Assembly (NCBI GenBank): GCA_002709565.1
Contig: PAPY01000003.1
Span: forward strand, 1-64,000
Length of the DNA: 64,000 nucleotides
Source of the DNA: Legionellales bacterium
GTDB lineage: Bacteria > Pseudomonadota > Gammaproteobacteria > UBA1113
Direction: 5' to 3'
Shown: piece after piece, positions 9,223-19,328 of the stretch
Layout: each line of letters starts with the position of its first letter
Numbering within the stretch: position 1 is the stretch's first letter
Notes under the pieces: model-generated
The model's database searches: none
What the model was told of the DNA's origin: nothing
What the model saw: the letters and a program-made list of their open reading frames with translations, nothing else
Program-made: the position numbers and the translations under genes

Positions 9223-9549
9223 TTAGTCGTCTTTGCTTTCAGGGTAAGGAATCTCAACCGGTCCAAGACGCGACTGATCCACGTACTCCCGTAATTCTTT
9301 CCCGGCTTTGAAGTGGGGGCTGTATTTGGCTTGGGTGATAACCTTTTCGCCAGTTTTGGGGTTATGGGCATTTCGAGGCGCACGGTAATGGAGTGAGAAG
9401 CTCCCAAACCCACGGATCTCGATACGACCACCTTCACCAAGACAGTCACCCATGAATTCAATGATTTCACTAACACTGTCAGCGATGTCCTTCTCAGGTA
9501 ACTGGTTCAAACGACTTGCCATGACAGAGATGAGTTCAGATTTAATCAT
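9223..9549 (-). CDS. ihfB: Integration host factor subunit beta
   Basis: Sequence-specific DNA-bending protein of the HU/IHF family, acting as a heterodimer with IhfA in replication, recombination and transcription. It begins MIKSELI and contains RIEIRGFGSFSLHYRAPRNAHNPKTGEKV, nearly the signature of IhfB, with the DNA-intercalating Pro in the arm (NPKTG). At 108 residues it is about 14 longer than E. coli IhfB because of an acidic tail (ending PESKDD). AAGGAAT precedes the ATG. The gene is monocistronic. Confidence 0.95.
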   Translation of the reverse strand: MIKSELISVMASRLNQLPEKDIADSVSEIIEFMGDCLGEGGRIEIRGFGSFSLHYRAPRNAHNPKTGEKVITQAKYSPHFKAGKELREYVDQSRLGPVEIPYPESKDD

Positions 9550-9691
9550 ATTCCTTATCAGCGTTAGCTGCCTCCGTAGTAACTATCCTTGGTTTTTAAG
9601 TTAAAATGTACTAAAAAATACACACTTATAAGGATAATACTAGCAGCTCATTTTCGGTTTCGCACGAAAAAATCTGAATTTTTTCATAGGA

Positions 9692-10339
9692 TTAGGTGTG
9701 ATTGCTTAGATTATGCCCGGTCTCAGGGAGGGCAAAACCGTCCATATAGACGCTACCATTGGTCAAAACTACCCTATCTTGTGTTAGCCAGTGTAAAACT
9801 GTTGGGTAGAGATGATGTTCGATTTGATGGACGCGGTTCTTAAGGTCTTGTTCAGACTCCCCCGCAATAACCGATAATTGCTCTTGGGCAATGATAGGGC
9901 CACCGTCCAATTCCTCTGTCACAAAATGCACGGTGGCGCCATGGAGACTATCACCGTTCTCGATAACCTGGCGGTGGGTATGCAGACCGCGGTATTTGGG
10001 TAGGAGGCTGGGGTGGATATTCACCAATTGTCCAACGAAGCGTTGGACAAATCCCGGCGACAAAATCCGCATGAAGCCGGCGAGAGCAATGACGTCTACC
10101 TCATAAGATGCTAAGGCCTCTATTAAGGCTTGGTCGTAATCCTCGCGCTTTGGGTAGTCTTGTTTGGTCTGTACAAGGATTGGAATGTTGTGGCGTTTGG
10201 CGCGCGTGAGGCCAAAGGCCTCGGGCTGGTCACTGACTACGACAGCAATTTGGGCTGCAAGACTGCCTGATTCAATAGCATCGATAATGGCTTGTAGGTT
10301 AGAACCATTACCCGAAATAAACACCGCGAGTCTTTTCAT
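9692..10339 (-). CDS. purN: Phosphoribosylglycinamide formyltransferase
   Basis: Transfers a formyl group from 10-formyl-THF to GAR, the third step of purine synthesis. The nucleotide-binding SGNGSNLQAI is at residues 9-18. The catalytic triad Asn107, His109 (NIHPSLLP) and Asp145 (EELDGGPI) is complete. The length of 215 residues is normal. The start codon overlaps the purM stop by one base (TAATG), so the two are translationally coupled. Confidence 0.96.
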   Translation of the reverse strand: MKRLAVFISGNGSNLQAIIDAIESGSLAAQIAVVVSDQPEAFGLTRAKRHNIPILVQTKQDYPKREDYDQALIEALASYEVDVIALAGFMRILSPGFVQRFVGQLVNIHPSLLPKYRGLHTHRQVIENGDSLHGATVHFVTEELDGGPIIAQEQLSVIAGESEQDLKNRVHQIEHHLYPTVLHWLTQDRVVLTNGSVYMDGFALPETGHNLSNHT

Positions 10340-11376
10340 TAGCTGTACCGTATGGGTTGCGTGTCTCGGGCTTCAATACTGCCGATGCGCCAGGCGGTTT
10401 CGCCGAGTTCCGCGAGGGTATTTAAGACTTTTTCGCAGTCATTTTCTGCCACACACAGTATTAAGCCAACCCCACAATTAAACGTACGCCACATTTCTGA
10501 CTGCTCAATATCCCCTTGCTGTTGTAGCCACGCGAAAATAGGTGGCAATTCCCAACTCGTCGTATCAATATGAGCACCACAGTTATCTGGTAATATTCGC
10601 GGCAGATTTTCGGTGATACCACCGCCGGTGATATGGGCAATGCCTTTGAGTTTGACTTGTTCTAATAGTGTTAACACTGTTTTCACGTAAATCCGCGTCG
10701 GTGCCAACAGTTGTTGCACCAGTGGTTGGCCATTAACATCCGTGTGCAAATCAATCGTGTTCACGTCGAGGATTTTGCGAATCAAAGAATAGCCATTGGA
10801 GTGGGGACCAGAAGAAGCCAGCGCAATTAATTGATCGCCAGGCTCAATAGTTTTGCCCGTGATTAATTGGTTCTTTTCCACAATACCGACACAAAACCCC
10901 GCTAAGTCATAATCACCTTGTTGATAGAGTCCGGGCATCTCGGCGGTTTCACCACCCACTAAGGCGCAACCTGCCAACTCACAGCCATCGGCAATGCCTT
11001 TGATGACGCTCTCAGCGATATCCAGAGTCAATTCACTCGTTGCGTAATAATCTAAGAAGAATAATGGTTCAGCCCCGCACACAATCAAATCATTCACACA
11101 CATGGCCACTAAGTCTTGGCCAATGGTGTCATGAAGGTTGGCATCAATGGCAAGTTTAAGCTTGGTGCCTACGCCATCGGTGCCAGAGACCAAAACCGGC
11201 TCGCGGTATTTGTTGAGATCCAAAGCAAACAACGCACCAAACCCACCAAGTCCCGTTAACACCTCTGGGCGAGCCGTCTTACGGCAATGGGGTTTAATGC
11301 GGTCAATTAAGGCATTACCGGCTTCAATATCAACACCGGCGTCTTTGTAGGTTAAACCTCGGGCTTTCTCTGTCAC
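10339..11376 (-). CDS. purM: Phosphoribosylformylglycinamidine cyclo-ligase (AIR synthetase)
   Basis: ATP-dependent ring closure of FGAM to AIR in purine synthesis. The 345-residue protein has the family motifs [12 protein letters not shown], the [18 protein letters not shown] segment, GGETAEMPG and [13 protein letters not shown]. Translation starts at GTG with AGGA seven bases upstream. It is the first gene of the purM-purN pair. The first copy of a 29-bp direct repeat lies 39 bases upstream of its start. Confidence 0.96.
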   Translation of the reverse strand: MTEKARGLTYKDAGVDIEAGNALIDRIKPHCRKTARPEVLTGLGGFGALFALDLNKYREPVLVSGTDGVGTKLKLAIDANLHDTIGQDLVAMCVNDLIVCGAEPLFFLDYYATSELTLDIAESVIKGIADGCELAGCALVGGETAEMPGLYQQGDYDLAGFCVGIVEKNQLITGKTIEPGDQLIALASSGPHSNGYSLIRKILDVNTIDLHTDVNGQPLVQQLLAPTRIYVKTVLTLLEQVKLKGIAHITGGGITENLPRILPDNCGAHIDTTSWELPPIFAWLQQQGDIEQSEMWRTFNCGVGLILCVAENDCEKVLNTLAELGETAWRIGSIEARDTQPIRYS

Positions 11377-11414
11377 GACTGTGTCCTGTGGTTAGGGCTC
11401 GATGGATGTGATTC

Positions 11415-11443
11415 TACCATGGACGAAGAGCGAGGGGCAGGGC
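11415..11443. repeat. 29-bp direct repeat, copy 1
   Basis: Starts taccatggacgaag and ends gggcagggc. The identical 29 bases recur at 13242-13270, on the other side of the AlbA_2 gene. The flanks of the two copies are only loosely similar. The distance between the copies is 1827 bp. The remainder of this 289-base purM upstream region holds a TATGAT -10-like hexamer at 11523-11528 and nothing else recognised. Confidence 0.9.
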
Positions 11444-11665
11444 GTTAGGATGTTATAGGTTAAAACGGCTGAGAGCTGCTGAAATTAGGCTGAAAAGTGC
11501 TTTTATTTTTAACCGGAAGTGCTATGATCCGTGCTTATCCTATGACGTTTAATCAGAGAGACCGGAGGTTGTGTCGGTGTCACCGTGCTCGACTATGGTC
11601 TAGCACTATTTGGCTTGTGATCGTATGGATTGGATGATAGGTGAAAATTTTGACCTGGAGGCAAC

Positions 11666-13210
11666 ATGACCCCAAAACTCCCTATTAATATCGATGATCT
11701 ATTATATCAACGTACTGTTGAAAGCGAACGTATTGAATATAAAGCAGGCTGGAACCCAGAATCTATTATTCATAGTCTATGTGCATTTGCCAATGATTTT
11801 CATAATTTGGGCGGTGGCTATGTGATTGTTGGTGTGGCGGAAAACAATGGCCAGCCACAATTACCACCTGTGGGTGTCGCGCCCTCAGATATTGATGATA
11901 TTCAGAAAGCCCTGTTAAATTTAGGCCATTCAGCCATATCACCACACTTTCATCCGCTTACCGCAACTTATGAAATTCAAGACAAAACTATTTTGGTGTT
12001 ATGGGCATCAGGTGGTGAAACGCGTCCTTATAAGGCGAAAACAAGCCTAAGCAATAAGGATAATGACTGGGCGTATTATCTGCGGAAACAATCAAGTACC
12101 GTGAAAGCAACGGGTAAGGATGAGCGTGAATTGATGAGTCTGGCTGTTACGGTCCCCTTTGATGATCGTTTCCGACAAACGGCTACCCTGAATGACTTAT
12201 CACCGTATTTAATGCGGGAGTTCTTACAAGAGATCAACAGTGAGTTAGTAGCTGAAGCCCGTGAATTAGATATTGAAGCTCTGGGACGGTGCATGAATGT
12301 GGTTGGTGGCACAGCAGAGATGGCATTTCCTAAGAATGTTGGTTTGCTGTTTTTCAATGAGCATCCGGAGCAATTCTTTCCGGCTACCCAAATTGATGTG
12401 GTGTATTTCCCTGATGGGCCGGGCGGTGATCGTTTTGAGGAAAAAGAGTTCCGCGGCCCACTGGGACGCATCACTCGCGATGCGGTGGACTATATTGATC
12501 GCAACTATTTGAGTGAAATGGTTGTGAAACATCCTGACCGTCCTGAGGCTGAGCGTTTTTGGAACTATCCTCTAGCAGCTATTGAGGAAGCCGTAGTTAA
12601 TGCTGTTTACCACCGCTCCTACGAGATCCGTGAGCCAATCGAGGTGCGCATTACTTCAGAAGAGCTGGTGGTACTAAGTTTCCCCGGTCCTGATCGTTCA
12701 ATCCGTCTGGAGGCTCTACAGATTGGGAAGGCAGTTAGTCGCCGCTATCGTAATCGTAGAGTTGGTGAATTCCTTAAAGAATTGGATTTAACCGAGGGAC
12801 GATCTACCGGTATCCCGAAAATACTACGAGTGATGAAGGCTAATGGTTCGTCAGCACCAGTGTTTGAAACTGATGACGATCGCAGTTATTTTTTGATTCG
12901 GCTGCCGGTGCATGAAGGCTTTGACAGTGCTAGCATGGTGCCCCCTCAAGTAACCGAACAAGTAACCGAACAAGTAACCGAACAAGTAATGCGCCTATTG
13001 ATGGTTTTGACTAAAGAGCCCTTAAGTACCAAAGCTCTGCTGAAAGCATTATCACTCAAGCATCGGCCAACCTTTATACAGAATTATTTACAACCAGCTT
13101 TGAATATGGGTGTTGTAGAAATGACTAACCCAGACTCCCCTCGCAGTCCAACCCAAAAATACCGTTTAACAGGCTTAGGCAAGAGAATCCTTGCCCATAA
13201 AACGTCATGA
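11666..13210 (+). CDS. AlbA_2 (Schlafen-like) / HATPase-type putative transcriptional regulator
   Basis: The 514-residue protein has the common bacterial architecture of an N-terminal AlbA_2/divergent AAA-4 domain (about residues 15-145, with ERIEYKAGW and GGGYVIVGVAENNG). An HATPase-like segment follows (about 310-415, NYPLAAIEEAVVNAVYHRSY and LTEGRSTGIPKILRVMK). The C-terminus is a winged-helix part. The linker before it contains a perfect triple QVTE repeat, encoded by a 12-bp tandem repeat near 12949-12990; such QVT repeats are typical of this family. Family members occur on mobile and defence-rich islands; their biochemical role is mostly unproven. The gene is flanked by a 29-bp direct repeat, suggesting that it was acquired. 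Confidence 0.85.
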   Translation: MTPKLPINIDDLLYQRTVESERIEYKAGWNPESIIHSLCAFANDFHNLGGGYVIVGVAENNGQPQLPPVGVAPSDIDDIQKALLNLGHSAISPHFHPLTATYEIQDKTILVLWASGGETRPYKAKTSLSNKDNDWAYYLRKQSSTVKATGKDERELMSLAVTVPFDDRFRQTATLNDLSPYLMREFLQEINSELVAEARELDIEALGRCMNVVGGTAEMAFPKNVGLLFFNEHPEQFFPATQIDVVYFPDGPGGDRFEEKEFRGPLGRITRDAVDYIDRNYLSEMVVKHPDRPEAERFWNYPLAAIEEAVVNAVYHRSYEIREPIEVRITSEELVVLSFPGPDRSIRLEALQIGKAVSRRYRNRRVGEFLKELDLTEGRSTGIPKILRVMKANGSSAPVFETDDDRSYFLIRLPVHEGFDSASMVPPQVTEQVTEQVTEQVMRLLMVLTKEPLSTKALLKALSLKHRPTFIQNYLQPALNMGVVEMTNPDSPRSPTQKYRLTGLGKRILAHKTS

Positions 13211-13241
13211 GTACGTGTGGTAAAGGGTAAATACGCAGTTT

Positions 13242-13270
13242 TACCATGGACGAAGAGCGAGGGGCAGGGC
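13242..13270. repeat. 29-bp direct repeat, copy 2
   Basis: Exact second copy of the 11415-11443 sequence, in the same orientation, 32 bases after the stop of the AlbA_2 gene and 120 bases before the start of the small exported protein. In both copies the repeat reads as ATG plus seven codons (MDEERGAG) followed by one variable codon and a stop; this may be chance. Confidence 0.9.
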
Positions 13271-13389
13271 ATTAAAATTTGCTTAAATGTTCAAAATTGA
13301 CACGGTTTGCTTGTGCGCTAGGCTTAGGAGTAGAATGCTTTTATCTAAACGATAACAGCAATATTCTAGCTAGCTACAAGGAGATAACA

Positions 13390-13758
13390 ATGAAGAAATT
13401 ATTGACAGCCATTGCTGCGACCAGTGTGCTTGCCCTAGGTGTGGGTACCGTGGTGGCAGAGACTGATAAGAACCTTGAAATCCATGGTTCAATCTGGAAT
13501 CAAGGGGATGTTCCGGTAAAATTGAAGCATAATGTCAAGGGATTTCCTGAAATGATTAACCCGCATTCCAAAGTCTACTACGTTGTCCCGCGAGATAAGT
13601 ACAGTGTGGTTTATCAAGCGGAAAATAATCCTAATCTTGGGTGTAATTACATGTTTAATGTACAAATGGGTGTTTTGTATATCACAGCAATACCTACAGA
13701 TACGAAGTCCAAGTGTGACTACACAGGCCACCATCTTGCACTTTCAGTAACTTCCTAA
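13390..13758 (+). CDS. Small exported protein, 122 aa
   Basis: An ATG with AAGGAG eight bases upstream starts a clear signal peptide (MKKLLTAIAATSVLALGVG, cleavage likely after VVA). The mature part of about 98 residues has no membrane segment. It contains two cysteines (LGCNY and SKCDY) that could form a disulfide in the periplasm or outside the cell. A longer upstream frame from 13279 was rejected because it lacks a ribosome site and hides the signal peptide. The family was not recognised. A hairpin follows. Confidence 0.75.
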   Translation: MKKLLTAIAATSVLALGVGTVVAETDKNLEIHGSIWNQGDVPVKLKHNVKGFPEMINPHSKVYYVVPRDKYSVVYQAENNPNLGCNYMFNVQMGVLYITAIPTDTKSKCDYTGHHLALSVTS

Positions 13759-13771
13759 TACCATCACTAGG

Positions 13772-13799
13772 GCTTCAGGCGCGATGGCGCGTCTGAAGC
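13772..13799 (+). terminator. Hairpin after the small exported protein
   Basis: GCTTCAGGCGC (13772-13782) pairs with GCGTCTGAAGC (13789-13799) with one G-T pair and a short loop. Only three T follow, so it is a weak terminator or an attenuator before the O-antigen-ligase-like gene. Confidence 0.5.
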
Positions 13800-13829
13800 T
13801 TTGGTATCGACAGGGAGTTATGTTTCTTA

Positions 13830-15338
13830 ATGGAATCCACGCCAATTCAATCGCGCATAGTTGCTTATCTTCCTTTTGCCTTGCTGGGCCTGTATTTATT
13901 ACTAAGTCTTAGTTATTTCCTTATACATCCTTTATTGCCAGGGTATTTGCCCTATGATATTAAGCGATTGCTCGAAATTACCCTGCTGGGGGTGATGGTA
14001 TGTCATCTTATTGCCTCACCCAGGTATTGTCAGCGTTGGTTGCACAAGTTTATTGGAATGTCTCGTTGCGCAAGGGGATTGTTGTTGCTCATTTTAGCGT
14101 TGGGGATCTTGTCAGCCTGTTTAGCGCAATACCCGCGCTTTGCCGTATTGGAAGTCGGTACGTGGGTAGGATTATTCTACTTGACGCTCTACATTGCCAG
14201 TACGGATAAGTCAGTTATCTTCGATAAAGCCATCTTCAGCGTTATTTATGCGAGCATGGTGTACTTCTTGGGGGTGTTCGTTTATCAGTATGCTGTCAAT
14301 CTTAGCTCAGGAACATTGCAACAACTGAATTATTTCCCGGGCTTCATGAATGTACGTTTCTTTTCTCAATACCAAATATGGACCTTACCTCTGGTATTAT
14401 TGCCATTTTTGTGCTTGTCACCGCAACGTTGGTTTATGCGGGGGATAAGTTATGTCATTGCTGTACTGTGGTGGATGCTTGCGTTTTACAGTCAAGCAAA
14501 AGGGGTTGGCGTTGCCTTAGTTATTAGCTTTAGCATAGTGAGTCTGTGTTATTTCTCCGTCTGCAAGCGTTGGTTAGTTCATCAGCTTGTGGTGGCTGGA
14601 CTAGGAGCTTTGAGCTTCGGGGTATTGTTTGTGTGGCTTCCTCACTTGTTGAGTACACTGCCATGGGCAGTTGATACAGTGGGTGGAGTGACTGCAGATA
14701 CACGCTACCAAGCGTTGCCGGTAAGTGTGAGTACGCGCCTAGATTTATGGTGGCATGGGGTAGCTATGATTAAGGCGAACCCATTCTTGGGGGTTGGGCC
14801 GTTGCATTTTAGTATCTATCCTGATCTTATTGCAGCTCACCCCCATAACTCATTATTACAAATTGCAGCGGAATGGGGCCTGCTGGTTATGCTGGCGGTA
14901 CTTGCGTTATGCGTATGGGGTCTTATCGCTGTTTTCAAATATTTTACCACACTCATCAAACACGATGATCAGCAACGCGTATTATTGCTTTCAGTATTAA
15001 CGGGATTACTAGCAGGATTTATTTATTCTCTCGTCAGTGGCGTTATTGTCATGCCCTTGGGACAAGTGATGCTCTGTGTCATGGTGGCCTGGGTATTACG
15101 GCATTATCAAGAGGTGAAAATGACAGCACTCGAATCAACCACGGTCATGCCATGGTGGCAGCATTTATTGCTGTTAGGCTTCGGCGTGTTAGCGTTGTTG
15201 GACATATTCCGTGGCATTTATCCCGATGTGCGTTATCTTCCCCAGCTGCAAATGCAACGTGCAGCAGACGCTAACTTCAACTACGCCATGCACCCACGAT
15301 ATTGGACCGATGCAGTATTGCGGCCAGAGAAGCCTTGA
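13830..15338 (+). CDS. O-antigen ligase (WaaL/Wzy_C) family membrane protein
   Basis: A 502-residue inner-membrane protein with about 10-12 hydrophobic segments. The large periplasmic loop and following helix carry the Wzy_C hallmark: STRLDLWWHGVAMIKANPFLGVGP, then HPHNSLLQIAAEWGLL with the conserved His. Family members join O-antigen to lipid A-core, polymerise glycans or glycosylate pilins (PglL type); which applies here cannot be told. No glycosyltransferase genes are adjacent. It ends one base short of the convergent J-domain gene, leaving no room for a terminator. Confidence 0.85.
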   Translation: MESTPIQSRIVAYLPFALLGLYLLLSLSYFLIHPLLPGYLPYDIKRLLEITLLGVMVCHLIASPRYCQRWLHKFIGMSRCARGLLLLILALGILSACLAQYPRFAVLEVGTWVGLFYLTLYIASTDKSVIFDKAIFSVIYASMVYFLGVFVYQYAVNLSSGTLQQLNYFPGFMNVRFFSQYQIWTLPLVLLPFLCLSPQRWFMRGISYVIAVLWWMLAFYSQAKGVGVALVISFSIVSLCYFSVCKRWLVHQLVVAGLGALSFGVLFVWLPHLLSTLPWAVDTVGGVTADTRYQALPVSVSTRLDLWWHGVAMIKANPFLGVGPLHFSIYPDLIAAHPHNSLLQIAAEWGLLVMLAVLALCVWGLIAVFKYFTTLIKHDDQQRVLLLSVLTGLLAGFIYSLVSGVIVMPLGQVMLCVMVAWVLRHYQEVKMTALESTTVMPWWQHLLLLGFGVLALLDIFRGIYPDVRYLPQLQMQRAADANFNYAMHPRYWTDAVLRPEKP

Positions 15339-15339
15339 A

Positions 15340-18300
15340 TTAGCCCAGTCGCATTTTGCTTGCCGCTAATGAATCAATGAGACGACGGCAGGGTGAGTCT
15401 TTGGTTTCTGTCGCACGCGTAAAGTGTCTACGCGGGAAGAAGGCTAAATTACGGTTGGTTTTGCCTGAGTCGCGTGTAGTATCAAGCCAAGCTTCTACGG
15501 TTACAGCAACAGAAGGGGTGGTTGTTTTTTTGAGTGAGTCAGGGAGCGTCGCAATGCAGTCTTTTTTCTTCTGTGAACTACATAGCAAAGGATTGTCTCT
15601 GAAAGGAATAGCAGTTAATTGTTCAGAGATGTTGTCTTGGGTAGTCTGATCGGGCTTGAGTTTATTCAAGTTAACTAGCATGGGACTGGTAACATCTATA
15701 GAACGCCATTCGTTGAAGAAAGTTTGTTTGTACAATTGACTGAAAACTAATGGCGCACCGACAACAGTTACTATCAGGGGAATAGCGATTAGTGCGCCGA
15801 GCAAGGCCTTGAAGTAACCTCGGTAGCGGGGGGCAACTGTACGTTGGGTATTAGAGAGTTTATTTGTGCATTTATCATGGAAGACTTTGTTGAGGCTTTG
15901 GATATTATCCTCTGTAATGTTAGTGGTGGTGTTATCTTCGAACGTAAAATCTTTGACTGCCTCGACAAGCTTGTCTGAAAATTCTTCTAGCGTATCATCA
16001 ACAGCTCGATGTAATGCAGGAACACTGTTAATGTTTTTAAGCTCACGACAAGGCTCATAAACATCGCGCATGAAATTATAAAAATACTGGTGGGTGATGA
16101 ATTTTTCGATGAGGATGGTGTATTTCCCAGAGTTTTCGCCTTTTTCATCACTGATAAATATCTTCAATTCCGTAGCTGCAGCATCAGGTAGTAAGTCTAA
16201 TAGTCGTTGGTCTGGTAGTCGTTGGTCTGGGCGAGCATCCTGACCATAAAATTGTTGTCGTAACAGGTATGGACAGGGCTTATCTCCTGATTGAGTTAAT
16301 ATTGAGAGGAGCGATTTTAAGTTCTCAGGTAGTTCGCTTTGTGGTATTTCTCGGAGGCGCTGATTCACATTGTTAAACACAGAGGCATCCATTAACCACC
16401 ATTCAGAATCTTCGAATATCGATTTTAATGTCGTTTGGCAGACTTCTATGATGCGGTTAAAATTTTCTTCGGCTTGAGTGTATTGTGCAGTGGCGTTGGC
16501 GACCACTTGGTTTGTGCATCTTACCGTAGCCATTGTTTCTTCCATCTCGGGGGTGATGAATTCGGCTAGTCGCTGTCCATAGATTCCTTGAAGTTTAACG
16601 AGTTTATCTCCAGGGACAGCCTTGTGCTTTGTGAGGTAGAGTTTAGTGTAGCAAAGATAGTGTTCTTCAGGCGTGATATTATCACGAGCTCCTTGGTCGA
16701 GTAAGTCTTGTAATTTCTGTCTAAGCCCGGCGGGTATTGAAACTGTGGTCTCACTAAGGAATAATGCGACGGCAGCAATAATAAAAGCACGTTTTTCAGG
16801 ATGATGTTTATAAGTTTCGTTGAGCGTGCTAAAAGTTCTGATGCACATACCAGATATAATGAGCTGGGACACAAGCTCTTGTGGGTCAAAGCTTGTAATA
16901 TCAGTTAATATGTCTTTGATTTTTTCGCAAGCAGCTATTTTTTGGAGAATAGCCTCATTCTGGCTAAGTAATTGATACCACTTTCCAAGTCGGGTCTGGA
17001 GCAAATGTCCATTGCCCGCAGCCTTTGCCAGAGTATCTGGGTATGGTTCACCGTCGTTATATGTATCACGATCAATTTTACGTAACTGTTCTAGCAACAT
17101 AGGTTGAATAAACGGATCAGAAATGGTTTGGCTGAGTAAATACCATTTATAACCAGAGTAAACGTTAGCGAATTTCCCGCTATCTTCTTCAAGTAGCGCA
17201 GCTAGAAACTCATAATCAACTTGTTCAGTTACTTCGATTTTTTTTCTGTTTTCATCAACTGCCCTCAAATCTGCTGGGAATAAATCACAGCCCTTTTCCA
17301 GCAAGTTAAAACAGACTTCAAGCGCTCGCACTTTGAGATCTCCACCAGTCTGTATCGCAGCTAGAAGCGATTTTTGGAAGATGAGAGGTGTTGCAAAATC
17401 TTCATCATTATAAATATTGTGAGAGTCAGCTAGGCGTTTAGCAACGGCGATTGCTGCTGTAGGTTCGGCTTTAACTTCAAGATACCCCTGATAGAATCCG
17501 GTTATTTCTACGAGTGTGGTATAAGTGTCGACATCTAGTTCGATAGTGTTTTTGAGTTGTTGCAGAGCTGTGGCGAGATGACTGCGTGCACCACTGATGC
17601 TTGCAATATCAAATTCACCGTCGATATTGTCAAGTTCATCAACAATAAAGTCACGCCAAATCGACTCAGGCAAATTAACGTCTTCATTTTCGCTAGCGTG
17701 GGCATCAATGGCTCGCCAAGCCCCATAGTCTTTTACGATTTGTTGTGCATCTACGTTACTCGCGATGTTTTTTAAGAAATACTGACTTAATATTATGCCA
17801 AATAGAATGTTTTGTGACTCTTCTTTCTCTAAAGTACCTTCTTGAAATTTCAAACTGTCTTCATCAAGAATATGGCGTGCAACTGTATTACAGCTTTCAG
17901 GCTGCTCGTTGATGATTTTCGCTAAAGTAACAAGAGTCCACCAATGTGTTTTTTGTTTATCAAGAGTTAGTGGGTTGTCTTCAAAGGCATTAATCAACCT
18001 TATAAAATGTGGCAGTAGCTTATTGCTATGCGTTTCGAAGCTCTTTTCAACTGTATCCCTCAAAGCAACCTGTAAAAGCACAGTCATCACGGCGACACTA
18101 TCACAGTTGTCGTTTTCTAGTAGCGCTAATACTCTATCGTAGCCAAGCTCCGCTGCTGCTGCGACAGGGTCGATACCACAACTTTCACCAAGCCAAACCT
18201 GATAGTCTGCAGGGCCACTTAATAGATAGGCTTCAACAACTAATTCAGCTGCTCGTTCTTGATTTGCCGTCCAGTACTTAGCTAAGTAAGTTCTGCGTTC

Positions 18301-19128
18301 TTCAGGCTTTGTCAGCAAGCTCTGCACATGACTCATGCTGAGATGAGTAACATGAGGCTCGTTAAATAACGCCTCACGTAATTGCGGATAATCTCTTGCA
18401 ACAGAGACTAAAAGTTCAGTGTCTAACGTAAGAATCTTGGTTGAGAATTTTTCCCACAAACAGCGTAGAATGGCATCTTTATTGCTGTGTGTTTGTAATA
18501 ACCATACCAACTGAAGTAAATACTCAGATAAATTGCTAAGTACATATTTGACGACGGCGGTGGCTTTGAAACGCTCGAAGTTTGTTACATCAGTCACTGT
18601 TTTCTCAAAAACCGTGTAAAAAACCCGTAGCATCGTTGCTGCACTATCAAAGTGACGGGAACTATCAAGCAAGGCTAAGCCAAATTCACGATTACCACTT
18701 GCTAATTCGACTAATGCATCGCCAGATAAGCGTGCATTGCTAATTAGAGCACTGACATTGATGGGGGGAATGGCATGATGGGTAGACTCTGCAGATACAA
18801 GATCATCGCTGGGGTTAGTGTTTGCCTCTGACACAGCAGTGGGTTGGTCTGAAGTCACAACAATTCCAATATCACGGCGACCAATACTCTCAAGACGTGA
18901 GCTTAGAGACCTTGTTGCATCATATTCTGCGCGTTTGGCCGAGTTACTAAGAACATCATAAGCAGCAGAAATTTGTTTGAATTCCTCTGCGGCTTTAGCA
19001 TCTCCAGGATTCTTATCAGGATGAGTTTTTACTGCCTTTTGGTGATAGGCTTTTTTGATAGTGTCAGTACTAGCATCCGGGTCAATGCCTAACACAGCAT
19101 AGTAATCAGCAGTCGTTTCCCCAAACAT
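15340..19128 (-). CDS. Giant J-domain (DnaJ-like) protein, effector-like
   Basis: The 1262-residue product opens with a J domain (residues about 8-70) with the HPD motif at 36-38, followed by [23 protein letters not shown]. It lacks the Gly/Phe region and zinc-finger domain of DnaJ. The next ~1030 residues are helical with no recognised domain. One strong membrane segment lies at about 1106-1129 ([21 protein letters not shown]), followed by a 133-residue tail. An HPD motif implies that it engages an Hsp70, bacterial or host. It is divergent from the 1204-aa gene, with 200 bases between them. A role as a secreted host-interaction factor is inference from size and novelty. Confidence 0.8.
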   Translation of the reverse strand: MFGETTADYYAVLGIDPDASTDTIKKAYHQKAVKTHPDKNPGDAKAAEEFKQISAAYDVLSNSAKRAEYDATRSLSSRLESIGRRDIGIVVTSDQPTAVSEANTNPSDDLVSAESTHHAIPPINVSALISNARLSGDALVELASGNREFGLALLDSSRHFDSAATMLRVFYTVFEKTVTDVTNFERFKATAVVKYVLSNLSEYLLQLVWLLQTHSNKDAILRCLWEKFSTKILTLDTELLVSVARDYPQLREALFNEPHVTHLSMSHVQSLLTKPEERRTYLAKYWTANQERAAELVVEAYLLSGPADYQVWLGESCGIDPVAAAAELGYDRVLALLENDNCDSVAVMTVLLQVALRDTVEKSFETHSNKLLPHFIRLINAFEDNPLTLDKQKTHWWTLVTLAKIINEQPESCNTVARHILDEDSLKFQEGTLEKEESQNILFGIILSQYFLKNIASNVDAQQIVKDYGAWRAIDAHASENEDVNLPESIWRDFIVDELDNIDGEFDIASISGARSHLATALQQLKNTIELDVDTYTTLVEITGFYQGYLEVKAEPTAAIAVAKRLADSHNIYNDEDFATPLIFQKSLLAAIQTGGDLKVRALEVCFNLLEKGCDLFPADLRAVDENRKKIEVTEQVDYEFLAALLEEDSGKFANVYSGYKWYLLSQTISDPFIQPMLLEQLRKIDRDTYNDGEPYPDTLAKAAGNGHLLQTRLGKWYQLLSQNEAILQKIAACEKIKDILTDITSFDPQELVSQLIISGMCIRTFSTLNETYKHHPEKRAFIIAAVALFLSETTVSIPAGLRQKLQDLLDQGARDNITPEEHYLCYTKLYLTKHKAVPGDKLVKLQGIYGQRLAEFITPEMEETMATVRCTNQVVANATAQYTQAEENFNRIIEVCQTTLKSIFEDSEWWLMDASVFNNVNQRLREIPQSELPENLKSLLSILTQSGDKPCPYLLRQQFYGQDARPDQRLPDQRLLDLLPDAAATELKIFISDEKGENSGKYTILIEKFITHQYFYNFMRDVYEPCRELKNINSVPALHRAVDDTLEEFSDKLVEAVKDFTFEDNTTTNITEDNIQSLNKVFHDKCTNKLSNTQRTVAPRYRGYFKALLGALIAIPLIVTVVGAPLVFSQLYKQTFFNEWRSIDVTSPMLVNLNKLKPDQTTQDNISEQLTAIPFRDNPLLCSSQKKKDCIATLPDSLKKTTTPSVAVTVEAWLDTTRDSGKTNRNLAFFPRRHFTRATETKDSPCRRLIDSLAASKMRLG

Positions 19129-19254
19129 TCAAGATACCTCAGTGTGTTCGCCTAGTTTATAGGTCATTATCGGCGCTTTTGGTCAAATTTAAGCCGAATT
19201 GTACCCTTGTTAGGGGCTAGTGACAACCATTCAGGTTTTTTTACTCTGCGCTCA

Positions 19255-19281
19255 TTGACGTGTTAGTCTAAAAAGTATACA
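19255..19281 (+). promoter_or_regulatory. Candidate promoter of the 1204-aa gene
   Basis: TTGACG (19255-19260) is followed by TATACA (19276-19281) after 15 bases, a rather short spacer. It lies 47 bases before the start codon in the 200-base divergent region shared with the J-domain gene. No certain promoter was seen for the opposite strand. Confidence 0.35.
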
Positions 19282-19328
19282 GTCGCGCCATTCACTATTA
19301 AAAAAAAGCATTAGCTGGAGGATTAGGC

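Noticed and set aside
11418-11444. Nine-codon peptide MDEERGAG-R in the 29-bp repeat
   Set aside because: It occurs in both copies and ends in a stop, but there is no ribosome site at either and the length is too short to support translation.
15340-19128. Housekeeping DnaJ
   Set aside because: Only the J domain matches; the Gly/Phe and zinc-finger domains are absent and the length is more than three times that of DnaJ.
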